DNA from: a virus
IMG/VR virus record: IMGVR_UViG_3300024264_000097
Location: 1-34,709 of that record
Length of the DNA stretch: 34,709 nucleotides
Strand: one strand, 5' to 3'
The position numbers and the translations under genes are program-made. Shown here one piece after another: positions 1-7,262 of the stretch; position 1 is the first letter of the stretch, and each line of letters starts with the position of its first letter. Below the pieces are notes generated by a model. It worked only from the letters and a program-made list of their open reading frames with translations, did no database searches and was not told where the DNA came from.

Positions 1-1068
1 AATAATAAAGAAATTGAATTTGTTGTTGCACATGAAATTTTACATATGGTATTTGATCACTTAGGACGCAGAGATGATCGTAATCCTATGTTATACAATA
101 TTGCTGCCGACTACAAAGTAAACAACTTATTAGTCCGTGACCGTATTGGCGAAAAGCCTAAAATTGTAGATTGCTTTCAAGACTTTCAATATGATGCAGA
201 TACGTCAGAAGAGATCTATGACAAATTGTTTGAAAAAGCAAAACAAAATATGGAAGATTTTTTAGAGCAACTTGCTAGTGAAGGTGAAATGCTCGACGAA
301 CATTTAGATGATGGAAGCGACACCGACGGCGAACAAGGCGAAGAAGAAAAAGATGTAAACGGTAATAATGTTTCTAAAAAACGTCCTAAATTTAGCAAAG
401 AAGAAATGGCTAAGATCAAAGACGAAATTAAAGAAGGAATGATGACTGCCGCACAGGCCGCTGGTGCTGGAAATACACCAGGTGAAATTACTCGAATGAT
501 CCAAGAACTCACAGAGCCTAAAATGAACTGGCGTGAGATTTTACAGCAACAAATACAGTCAACTATTAAGAATGATTTTACATTTAGTCGTCCAAATCGT
601 AAAGGTTGGCATACAGGTGCTATACTACCAGGACAAGACTTTGACGAGACAATTGATATATCTGTTGGTATTGATATGTCAGGTTCAATTGGTAACTCAC
701 AAGCAACAGACTTTTTAAGTGAAGTACAAGGTATTATGGATCAGTATCAAGACTATAATATAAAAGTATGGTGCTTCGATACTAAAGTTTACAACGAACA
801 AGATTTTACTTCTGACAATGGCGAAATATTACAAGACTATGAAATTGTTGGCGGTGGTGGCACTGACTTTATGGCTAACTGGACGTATATGAAGGAAAAC
901 GATATTGTTCCTAAAAAGTTTATTATGTTTACAGACGGTTATGCGTGGGATAGTTGGGGTGAAGAAGATTACTGTGATACTATCTTTCTTATTCATTCAC
1001 ATCATGATAAGAATATACAGGCACCATTTGGCACCACACTAAGATATGAGGAAGCTCTTGCCGCATAA
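1..1068 (+). CDS. HExxH metallopeptidase-like / VWA-domain protein (5' partial)
   Basis: The reading frame is open from base 1, so the true start lies outside the window; an in-frame ATG at 46 would cut off the first motif and is not the start. In window numbering, residues 11-15 read HEILH, a zinc-binding HExxH motif, with a further His at 20. A strongly acidic, low-complexity stretch follows at about 90-117. The C-terminal part is a von Willebrand A-like domain: D225-M-S-G-S is the MIDAS DxSxS motif, T288 lies in a GGGGTD loop and TDGY is at 311-314. This order matches the DUF2201 family (metallopeptidase-like N-terminus plus VWA-like C-terminus). In bacteria such proteins often work with a MoxR-type AAA+ ATPase, which would lie upstream of the window if present. 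Its role in the phage is unknown; a chaperone or assembly function is inference. The C-terminus overlaps the next gene by 23 bases. Confidence 0.85.
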   Translation, partial: NNKEIEFVVAHEILHMVFDHLGRRDDRNPMLYNIAADYKVNNLLVRDRIGEKPKIVDCFQDFQYDADTSEEIYDKLFEKAKQNMEDFLEQLASEGEMLDEHLDDGSDTDGEQGEEEKDVNGNNVSKKRPKFSKEEMAKIKDEIKEGMMTAAQAAGAGNTPGEITRMIQELTEPKMNWREILQQQIQSTIKNDFTFSRPNRKGWHTGAILPGQDFDETIDISVGIDMSGSIGNSQATDFLSEVQGIMDQYQDYNIKVWCFDTKVYNEQDFTSDNGEILQDYEIVGGGGTDFMANWTYMKENDIVPKKFIMFTDGYAWDSWGEEDYCDTIFLIHSHHDKNIQAPFGTTLRYEEALAA

Positions 1069-1345
1069 ACTAAAAGAGCCAAATGTATTAAATTTATTTG
1101 ATGCACGTAAGTCGAATACTATTGTTCCGTACTTTGAATACATAGCCATTCCTTACACCTATAACATCGAAGAATCATTAAATAAATGGATACTAAAGCA
1201 TTTAAAAGGTCGATACTTTGTAGGAACTACTATTGATATTTCAACAAATTCTAACAAAGTAGAAACACTAATAAAAGTGGGCTTTGAAGACTCAAAAGAA
1301 ATGAGTTATTTCATGTTAGCCTGTCCACTTTTAAAGTACAAATAA
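1046..1345 (+). CDS. Small conserved-type hypothetical protein (99 aa)
   Basis: This 99-residue protein is not one I can name. The ATG start lies inside the end of the VWA-domain gene (23-base overlap in another frame), which suggests translational coupling; no clear Shine-Dalgarno sequence is visible because the region is coding. The protein is mixed alpha/beta in character, with no signal peptide, membrane segment or metal motif. Its two aromatic-rich patches (YFEYIAIPYTY near 29-39 and SYFMLACPLL near 87-96) look like core strands of a small soluble domain. A start further downstream cannot be excluded, but the frame is open, its codon use resembles its neighbours, and it fills the space between two genes. 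It is probably co-expressed with the VWA-domain protein. Confidence 0.6.
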   Translation: MRKLLPHKLKEPNVLNLFDARKSNTIVPYFEYIAIPYTYNIEESLNKWILKHLKGRYFVGTTIDISTNSNKVETLIKVGFEDSKEMSYFMLACPLLKYK

Positions 1346-1384
1346 CAAAGTACATATAATTAATTATACACAAGGAGAAAACTT

Positions 1385-1630
1385 ATGGCTGATGAACAAA
1401 AAAACGTAGAACAAGAAGCACCACAATCGCAAGCACCAGAGGCGCAGGCGGCTGAACTAACAGTGCAAGACTTGACTGCAATTAAACAGATTATTGATGT
1501 TGCAAGCTCGCGTGGAGCGTTTAAAGCAAACGAAATGGCTGTTGTAGGTACAACATATAACAAATTGGAATCTTTCTTAGGTGCTGTGGCAGCGCAACAG
1601 GAACCCCAGGAAGAACCTAAAGGAGAGTAA
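1385..1630 (+). CDS. Small acidic conserved phage protein, unknown function (81 aa)
   Basis: This protein starts at an ATG with an excellent Shine-Dalgarno sequence, AAGGAG at 1372-1377. The first ~25 residues are Gln/Glu/Ala/Pro-rich and probably disordered, and so are the last ~12. The middle (about 26-68) looks like two amphipathic helices, with the patch VQDLTAIKQIIDVA followed by FKANEMAVVGTTYNKLESFL. I associate this helical core with small conserved proteins of marine T4-like phages, but no function is established that I can cite. The stop codon is only two bases before the start of the next gene, so the two are translated from the same message. A TATAAT box at 1355-1360 in the 39-base spacer upstream could be a host-type -10 element, but no convincing -35 accompanies it. 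Confidence 0.75.
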   Translation: MADEQKNVEQEAPQSQAPEAQAAELTVQDLTAIKQIIDVASSRGAFKANEMAVVGTTYNKLESFLGAVAAQQEPQEEPKGE

Positions 1631-1632
1631 TT

Positions 1633-2250
1633 ATGGCTCTAAAACACGTAGGAAGAGTTGCCAACACAGGCAAAAAAGTATTAGTTGCATATAGAGTGGT
1701 TCCTGGAGAACCTGACTCATGCTTAGTAATACCAACACAAGCACTTGATGCGGCACAACACGACTCTGCTATTAAAGTAGTAGAATCAAACGCAGGTCAA
1801 AATGCATACGAACTAGCAGAAGCAATGTCTCGTACTACATTACCAGACGGCATGAATATGTTAGTAGGAATGCAAAAGTATGGTAAGATGGTTAAAGCAA
1901 AAACTGACACAATTGAAATGACTCCTGACAGTAAAAGCATTGTTAACTTAGCAGAACTTAACAAAATGATTGCTGAACAAAAAGGTGTAACAGTTGCAGA
2001 CTTAGCATTAAAAGGCGGAGATGGTAAAACTGTACAACCTAAAGATTCAGGTCCAGCAATTAACCCATTAGACACTTATAGTTCAAATACACCCACATCA
2101 GACGGTGTCTTAACTGACGAAGATTTGGCAGCACAATATCGTTCACAAGCTGATGCTCTATTTAAAGAAGCAAAGGTATTAAGAGAACAAGCAGAGGAAC
2201 TGGTTCCCACAAAGAAAAAGTCCAAAGCCAGTGCCAAAACCGCCCAATAA
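1633..2250 (+). CDS. Conserved T4-like marine phage protein, unknown function (205 aa)
   Basis: The ATG is preceded by AGGAG at 1621-1625, inside the end of the upstream gene, and lies two bases after that gene's stop. The N-terminal ~95 residues form a compact domain beginning MALKHVGRVANTGKKV and containing VVPGEPDSCLVIPT, a pattern I associate with a conserved protein of T4-like marine phages. The central part (about 95-140) looks helical. The C-terminus is a predicted coiled-coil-like helix (LAAQYRSQADALFKEAKVLR) ending in a Lys/Ser/Ala-rich basic tail. There is no transmembrane segment or catalytic motif. Its position before structural genes suggests a virion or assembly role, but that is inference. 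The last 20 bases overlap the following gene, which starts with GTG. Confidence 0.75.
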   Translation: MALKHVGRVANTGKKVLVAYRVVPGEPDSCLVIPTQALDAAQHDSAIKVVESNAGQNAYELAEAMSRTTLPDGMNMLVGMQKYGKMVKAKTDTIEMTPDSKSIVNLAELNKMIAEQKGVTVADLALKGGDGKTVQPKDSGPAINPLDTYSSNTPTSDGVLTDEDLAAQYRSQADALFKEAKVLREQAEELVPTKKKSKASAKTAQ

Positions 2251-2545
2251 GAAACTTCCACAAGAAGTAATTAATCATTGGCCCGAGGTATTCGAAGATG
2301 TTGACATAGACGTTGTCCCTCTCGAATACCTCGAATCAGTACGAGTTGAATTTAAAGACGGCAAGATTTGGGATATAGATATTAATACCCAAAAGAACAA
2401 AGTTGAGGATTTAGAAAAATCTTTAGATGATTTGTTTGATCAGTATCAAGATCACATCAAAAATGTTGATTTTAGACTCAATACCAAACGAGTCAAACAA
2501 GACATTACAACAAGAACAAGAAAATTTCTAAAGCTGAGAAGATAG
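2231..2545 (+). CDS. Conserved phage protein, unknown function (104 aa), GTG start
   Basis: The start chosen is GTG at 2231, giving an N-terminus MPKPPNKKLPQEV. It overlaps the previous gene by 20 bases and has no strong Shine-Dalgarno sequence, so it probably depends on translational coupling. Residues ~30-55 read as beta strands (VPLEYLESVRVEF, then GKIWDIDI). The second half is a charged helix rich in Asp, Lys and Gln, and the C-terminus is basic (TRTRKFLKLRR). The PKPP...LPQEV..HWPEVF pattern is one I associate with a small conserved protein of T4-like marine phages, of unknown function. The basic tail could bind nucleic acid or a capsid/tail partner, but this is a guess. It is the last gene before the late-type promoter of the fibre gene. 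Confidence 0.7.
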   Translation: MPKPPNKKLPQEVINHWPEVFEDVDIDVVPLEYLESVRVEFKDGKIWDIDINTQKNKVEDLEKSLDDLFDQYQDHIKNVDFRLNTKRVKQDITTRTRKFLKLRR

Positions 2546-2553
2546 TTCAGATG

Positions 2554-2562
2554 GATAAATAC
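2554..2562 (+). promoter_or_regulatory. T4-like late promoter upstream of the Mtd-like fibre gene
   Basis: GATAAATAC lies in the 54-base spacer before the fibre gene, about 38 bases from its ATG. It resembles the T4 late promoter consensus TATAAATA and is identical over ten bases (GATAAATACT) to the element before the fibre gene that starts at 7204 on the other strand. A Shine-Dalgarno sequence, AGGAG, follows at 2586-2590. Assignment rests on the repeated occurrence of the motif at gene starts. Confidence 0.65.
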
Positions 2563-2599
2563 TAATAACAAATAAACATGTTATCAGGAGTTAACTAGA

Positions 2600-4528
2600 A
2601 TGGCATTACAGATCAGACGTGGCACAGATGCTGAACGTACCGCAGGTGGCGGTGTAGTATTCGCAAACGGCGAGTTGGTGTATGTAACAGATACCGACAA
2701 ATTATTTATAGGTGACGGAGCAACGCCTGGTGGTATGCCACTAGCTGGTTCAGCTATAGCAACATTAGGCGAATATATTACCGCAGACACAATAAATTCA
2801 ACATTAGACTTACAACAAAATTTAGACCTTAATGGCAAAGACATAATTGGTACAGGTAATATTAATATTGCTGGTACTATTAATGCTACTGGCAATGTAA
2901 ACATTGGTGACGATGTTAACACGGACACGGTAGACTTTGCAGCAAAAATAACAAGTTCATTAACTCCGAACGCAGACGCTACATACGACTTAGGTACAAC
3001 TTTACTAAAATGGAATAACATACACGCAGTAAGACTTGACGGTGACGTAGAAGGTAGTGTGTTTGGAGATGATAGTACATTACTAGTAGATGGAGTTAGC
3101 AATAAGATTGTTGGCGCAGTAGATACCGCAAGTTTAAGAACAAGTGAATCAAAAATTGCACTTGGTGAAGAAGCTGGAAATGATACACAAGGCAGTAATG
3201 CAATCGCAATAGGGTATAAGACAGGTCGGCTCCAACAAAGTGCAGCGGCCGTTGCAGTTGGTGATCAAGCAGGTAATCTGTATCAAGGTGCCGGCAGTGT
3301 TGCAGTTGGTCAAACCGCAGGTAAAACAAGCCAAGGCGCATCAGCAATAGCAATTGGATCAGCCGCAGGACAAGTTAATCAAGGTCAAGCTGCAATAGCA
3401 ATTGGAGAGTATGCAGGTCAGTCAGACCAAGCCGCAAACTCAATTATAATTAACGCATCAGGTAATTCTGTAACAGACGGTCCAACAGGTAGTTTAGTAA
3501 TTAAGCCAATTAGAGATGCAGTTGGTACAACCGTAGTAATGTACGATAACTCAACAAACGAAGTAACACATACAGCAAGCCCTGCATTTGACTTAACTGG
3601 TAACTTAAAGGGTGACGTTGTTGCAACAAACGGTACTATAATTTTACAGAACGGTAGTGACGGCACAGACGCTACATTTACTGGAGCAGTAGTAGGTGTT
3701 GTAGACGGTGTTCTTGGCGGAAATACACCATATGCAATAACAGGTACAACAATAGTTGCAAACACAGGCTTTACTGGTAACTTAACTGGTAATGTAGTAG
3801 GTAACTTAACTGGTGATTTAACTGGATCTGTATTTGCAGACAACAGTACTTTACTAGTAGACGCAGTTGCAGGATCTATTCCAGGTGCTAATATTACTGG
3901 CACACTAACAAATAATTTAACCGGTAATGCTACTGGTGATCATTCAGGAACTTTTACAGGTAATGTGTTTACTACACTAATTGATTCAGATGATTCAAGT
4001 CCAATTACAGTTACTCCAAGAATGGACTTTAGTTCAGACGTTATAGTAAACAATAGTATACGTTTAACTACAACAGGGTTTCCAGGAAGTGAAACTGTTA
4101 TAATAGATAACACAGGAACTGTTAATTGTGCAAGATTAGAAACACAATCTATTGCTCATATAGGCGGCGGTGAAATAAACTTTAGCAATCGAGTAGGGTT
4201 TGATAAAGATGCAACATTTGCAGGACAATCTACATTTATAGATAAAGTAAGTGTTCAAACTATTACTGGCGTAGTTGAAGGTAAATTTGCTGTAGAAACA
4301 TTTACTGGTGATCCAGATGATGATGCTTCAGTTGCAGATCTTGCAAATTATAATAAACATTTTGAAGCTACTATAGAAAAAGCAACATTTGGTGTGCCGG
4401 CACAATTTGCTAATATGACAACTGGTGTTCGAAATGCACTAACACCGGCAGCTGGTATGGTTGTGTTTAATACTACAGAGACAAAATTACAAGTATACAC
4501 AGGTTCAGCCTGGGCAGACTTACACTAA
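2600..4528 (+). CDS. Tail-fibre/adhesin-like protein with Mtd-like N-terminus and YadA-like head repeats
   Basis: Residues 1-45 (MALQIRRGTDAER..., then LVYVTDTDKLFIGDG) match the N-terminal domain type found in the phage major tropism determinant (Mtd) and many marine phage fibres; this domain usually anchors the fibre to the virion. Residues 183-278 are six 16-residue repeats of the type xxAIAIGxxAGxxxQG, the pattern of YadA-like trimeric adhesin heads. A second region (about 390-460) carries short GNLTG-type repeats. The motif GSVFxDxSTLLVD occurs twice (about 153-165 and 409-421), a sign of internal duplication. The C-terminus ends with a MVVFNTTETKLQVYTG pattern common at the tips of marine phage fibres. 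The protein is probably a trimer and a host-contact structure. The start is supported by AGGAG at 2586-2590 and a late-type promoter. It is transcribed convergently to the main fibre cluster. Confidence 0.85.
   Translation: MALQIRRGTDAERTAGGGVVFANGELVYVTDTDKLFIGDGATPGGMPLAGSAIATLGEYITADTINSTLDLQQNLDLNGKDIIGTGNINIAGTINATGNVNIGDDVNTDTVDFAAKITSSLTPNADATYDLGTTLLKWNNIHAVRLDGDVEGSVFGDDSTLLVDGVSNKIVGAVDTASLRTSESKIALGEEAGNDTQGSNAIAIGYKTGRLQQSAAAVAVGDQAGNLYQGAGSVAVGQTAGKTSQGASAIAIGSAAGQVNQGQAAIAIGEYAGQSDQAANSIIINASGNSVTDGPTGSLVIKPIRDAVGTTVVMYDNSTNEVTHTASPAFDLTGNLKGDVVATNGTIILQNGSDGTDATFTGAVVGVVDGVLGGNTPYAITGTTIVANTGFTGNLTGNVVGNLTGDLTGSVFADNSTLLVDAVAGSIPGANITGTLTNNLTGNATGDHSGTFTGNVFTTLIDSDDSSPITVTPRMDFSSDVIVNNSIRLTTTGFPGSETVIIDNTGTVNCARLETQSIAHIGGGEINFSNRVGFDKDATFAGQSTFIDKVSVQTITGVVEGKFAVETFTGDPDDDASVADLANYNKHFEATIEKATFGVPAQFANMTTGVRNALTPAAGMVVFNTTETKLQVYTGSAWADLH
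3146..3433 (+). repeat. Six 48-base coding repeats (YadA-like head repeats)
   Basis: Six consecutive 16-codon units encode variants of xSAIAIGxxAGxxxQG (for example SNAIAIGYKTGRLQQS and ASAIAIGSAAGQVNQG), with a degenerate seventh (ANSIIINASG) after them. In trimeric autotransporter heads such repeats form a left-handed parallel beta-roll. The DNA copies have diverged, so the expansion is not recent. Confidence 0.85.
3773..3826 (+). repeat. Short GNLTG-type coding repeats
   Basis: Tandem near-copies of an ACTGGTAACTTA-type unit encode TGNLTGNVVGNLTGDLTG inside the fibre gene. Related single units occur at about 3597 and 3913. Short glycine-rich turns of this type are common in phage fibre shafts, and the direct repeats are plausible sites for in-frame length change. 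Confidence 0.6.
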
Positions 4529-4551
4529 TACTTAAATAAAATTTAGTCACA

Positions 4552-4579
4552 AAAAAAGGAGCGTTATTGCTCCTTTTTT
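4552..4579. terminator. Bidirectional intrinsic terminator between convergent blocks
   Basis: AAAAAAGGAGC (4552-4562) pairs with GCTCCTTTTTT (4569-4579) around the loop GTTATT. Read on either strand, the GGAGC/GCTCC stem is followed by a T run. It lies in the 66-base gap between the stop of the + strand fibre gene (4528) and the stop of the - strand fibre gene (4595), exactly where a shared terminator is expected. Confidence 0.9.
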
Positions 4580-4594
4580 ATTCTTTAATTTACC

Positions 4595-7204
4595 TTATAC
4601 TTTAAGTATACATTCAACTAATTTTTCTTCTTCTGAACTGTTAGATTCTAGCGCAACACCTACCATGCTTCCGCCATTAATTGCGGTACTTGCAGTTCCA
4701 TTATCGAAAATGTATACTGCTTGTCCTTTCTTAACGGCACCCATTATGCGAGTTGGTACACGACCTTTAAGTGCTACTGCTACGCCACCTTCTAATCCAT
4801 CGTTCATTAATAATGCAGGATCAGTTGATATAACACCTACTGCAATACGTCCTTGTGAACTAGGTTCAACTTCGTATTCTTCGCTACTGCTAATACAAAC
4901 AACAGTACCAGGTATTAAGTCTTCTTGTGCTGTGTATTTCTCTGCCAAGTCAGCATAGTTAGCAGTTACAGCATTACCTGTCAAATTGCCTATAAAATTG
5001 CCTTGGCTTAAAGTAATACCGTCGGATGTAAATGTACTATGTGCTGACCCATCTCGTACCACTGTCATTGCTGACGCTGTAACTGTAGCACTTGTGCCTC
5101 CACTAACAATAGAATTAGTTGAAACTCCGCCAACTGCATTAGTAACAGCAGTGTCAACTTCTGATGTACTATAAACATCTAAGTTAGTTCTTGCAGTTGA
5201 TGCTGTAGTAGCACCAGTGCCGCCTGCTGTTATAGGTAATGTTGATCCCGATGATCCAAAACTAATATTTTCAGCGTATAAATTATCAAAGTAGCCGTCT
5301 TTATCAGTACCTACGTCATTTACTTGTCCTACAAATTTTGTTGATGCAGTAATAGTTGTACCGCCAATAAGTGATGCTGATATATCAGATACAAAAATAT
5401 CACCGCTTGCGTCTCTAGCAACTAAGTTATTTGCTGAATTAGTAGTAGTGGCGTCAATACCTAATTGTATGGCGGCAGTTTCTCTTTCTGTGCCATCTAA
5501 AGTAGTGTTTACATATACATTTAAATATGGATCTTCATTCCAAACACTAACATGTTTTACATAACTGCCTGTAGTATCTGTTCCTAATGCAATTGAATTT
5601 CCAACTGTACTTAATGTTAAAGTTACATTCTCAGATCCATCTAATGACACAACACCACTGGCGTCACCGTCTACAGTAATTGTTCTTGCAGTGGTCCATT
5701 GTGCTGCCGATGCTGCTTGTCCATTTAAACTGCCTACAAATTCTGTAGCATAAATTTTTGAATTTTCGTCTCTAACTACAATAGTACTAGCTGAATTAGA
5801 TATACTAGCTAATCTGTGTTCATAAGTATCAGGTACACCTGTAGGAACTTGTAAGGTTGCAGATCGTGTTGCTAATCCATTAAATTGTGTAGCAAATAAT
5901 TCGCCATTTGAATCTCTTAATGCAAGTTTGTTTGCTGTGCTTGCAATTGTAGCATTAACGTATGTACTACTGTCAGCTACTTGTACACCATCAGCTGTAG
6001 TAACTCGTGCTGTAAGGGCTGCTGTAGCGTCTGTGCTGTTGTATAAGTGCGTTCCGCGGAATGCAGTACCAAATATGTCACCTACACTATCTCGTGTTAC
6101 AATAGTGTTTACAGTGTTATTTTTGTCAGCAATTTTATACGTACCGTTACTTAATAATGAATCAGCTTCGTCTGCAATGCCTCTAAATTTGGTAGCAAAT
6201 ACTTCGTTCCATCTTAAACCAGTACTACCAATATCAAAGTTATTATCTGAAATTGGCATCGGACCATTATGTGTAAGAGTAAGCGGAGTAACTGTACTTC
6301 CGCCAGTGTCTTTAACTTTGAAGTTTAGTTTAGCATTAGTAATTGTAGATTCAACAATTGCTTCGTTACCGACAACTTTTAATATTAATTCGTTATTTGG
6401 TCCAATTAATAAACCGTCATTGTCTTCTATATTAACTTCTGTAGCAAAAACCGGATTAGTACGTTGTACAAACTCAGTTCCTAAAACACCATTTAATCTT
6501 AGTGCATTAGAAGCACTACCATGGAAACTATAATTACCCGAAGTTACACCGTCGTTTGCATTTTCAGTATTGACTAATGTAATACCTTTTTTAATTCTAT
6601 CAAATCCGCTAATTGCATTTGAATCATCTAATGTAAATTCATCGTTACTTGCAACAAAAACTACTACATCATCCATAAATCCTTTAAGTATTCTATGTTG
6701 ATAAGGAGTAGGATCTGGTTGATTTGCAAATAAACTATCATATACTAAAGCATCTATAACATCAGTTCTAACATCTTGTGCTCCTTTTGGTCCAACTAAT
6801 ACAAAAGGATCGCCTGTTGATGCGCCAGTATGAGCATAGAGTTGACTAGTTACATCATCCCACCATAAGTCGCCTTTGCTAACATTTGCTGCTGTAATTG
6901 CTGCGCCTGTTGGTTTTGCTCCAATGTGAACGTTTCCGAGGGGAACAAAAACTTTTTCATCATTGCCGTCATATGCTTTTACTTTGCCATCGTCTGTATC
7001 AAACCATAACTGACCTGTAATTGGTCTTGGTGGTTGATTTGCTCCTGCAAAGTTTTCTAAAAGATAAACAAAATTTTCATTTTGTATTTCGCCATAACCA
7101 GCATAGTTTTTACCTATTAGCTTTAGATCGGTAGTATTATCAATTGTACCGTCTTCGACTATTGCAAGCTCGTTATTTCTAGTATTAAATATTGTGTATG
7201 CCAT
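4595..7204 (-). CDS. Tail-fibre-like protein C (869 aa), paralogue with shared N-terminus
   Basis: The N-terminal ~215 residues match those of the two upstream fibre genes: a short variable start, a GKNYAGYGEIQNENFVYLLE-like helix, P-I-T-G-Q-L-W-F-D, a KAYDG turn, a GDLWWDD turn, then VLVGP and KKGITLV. This suggests a common attachment domain. The middle is long and repetitive, with several units of the type VVRDSxGxIFATxFxG near 360-500, typical of fibre shafts. The last ~120 residues begin with ADLAEKY and P-G-T-V-V, then have GVISTDPALLMN. This is a conserved fibre C-terminal domain that loosely resembles the Peptidase_G2-type autoprocessing domains; whether it is cleaved is not known. 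The ATG has AGGGGA about 12 bases upstream and a late-type promoter at 7235-7242. It is the last gene of the - strand block and runs into the shared terminator. Confidence 0.85.
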   Translation of the reverse strand: MAYTIFNTRNNELAIVEDGTIDNTTDLKLIGKNYAGYGEIQNENFVYLLENFAGANQPPRPITGQLWFDTDDGKVKAYDGNDEKVFVPLGNVHIGAKPTGAAITAANVSKGDLWWDDVTSQLYAHTGASTGDPFVLVGPKGAQDVRTDVIDALVYDSLFANQPDPTPYQHRILKGFMDDVVVFVASNDEFTLDDSNAISGFDRIKKGITLVNTENANDGVTSGNYSFHGSASNALRLNGVLGTEFVQRTNPVFATEVNIEDNDGLLIGPNNELILKVVGNEAIVESTITNAKLNFKVKDTGGSTVTPLTLTHNGPMPISDNNFDIGSTGLRWNEVFATKFRGIADEADSLLSNGTYKIADKNNTVNTIVTRDSVGDIFGTAFRGTHLYNSTDATAALTARVTTADGVQVADSSTYVNATIASTANKLALRDSNGELFATQFNGLATRSATLQVPTGVPDTYEHRLASISNSASTIVVRDENSKIYATEFVGSLNGQAASAAQWTTARTITVDGDASGVVSLDGSENVTLTLSTVGNSIALGTDTTGSYVKHVSVWNEDPYLNVYVNTTLDGTERETAAIQLGIDATTTNSANNLVARDASGDIFVSDISASLIGGTTITASTKFVGQVNDVGTDKDGYFDNLYAENISFGSSGSTLPITAGGTGATTASTARTNLDVYSTSEVDTAVTNAVGGVSTNSIVSGGTSATVTASAMTVVRDGSAHSTFTSDGITLSQGNFIGNLTGNAVTANYADLAEKYTAQEDLIPGTVVCISSSEEYEVEPSSQGRIAVGVISTDPALLMNDGLEGGVAVALKGRVPTRIMGAVKKGQAVYIFDNGTASTAINGGSMVGVALESNSSEEEKLVECILKV

Positions 7205-7232
7205 ATTCGTTAATATCCCCTATTACGATAAT

Positions 7233-7242
7233 AGTATTTATC
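7233..7242 (-). promoter_or_regulatory. T4-like late promoter before fibre gene C
   Basis: Read on the - strand this is GATAAATACT, identical to the + strand element at 2554. It sits in the 58-base gap between the two fibre genes, about 30 bases before the ATG at 7204. It lets this last fibre gene be transcribed separately from the upstream operon. Confidence 0.7.
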
Positions 7243-7262
7243 GTATTTGCGTGTTTCTCTAT

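Noticed and set aside
1355-1360. TATAAT as a host-type -10 element before the 81-aa gene
   Set aside because: There is no convincing -35 at suitable spacing, and such a hexamer is expected by chance in AT-rich spacer; it is mentioned only as a possibility.
3146-3433. Regular 48-base repeats that could be taken for a CRISPR-like array
   Set aside because: The repeats are degenerate, lie in frame in a fibre gene, have no conserved repeat/unique spacer division, and encode YadA-like head units.
3418-3903. 161-residue open frame on the - strand inside the Mtd-like fibre gene
   Set aside because: It is a mirror of the repetitive fibre coding sequence and would run against the promoter and terminator layout.
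2600-4528. Diversity-generating retroelement suggested by the Mtd-like N-terminus
   Set aside because: There is no reverse transcriptase, template repeat or C-type lectin variable region in the window; only the virion-anchoring N-terminal domain type is shared with Mtd.
5928-6533. 201-residue open frame on the + strand, antisense to fibre C
   Set aside because: It is hydrophobic only because it reads a Gly/Asn/Asp/Thr-rich fibre gene backwards; it has no start signal and no recognisable domain.
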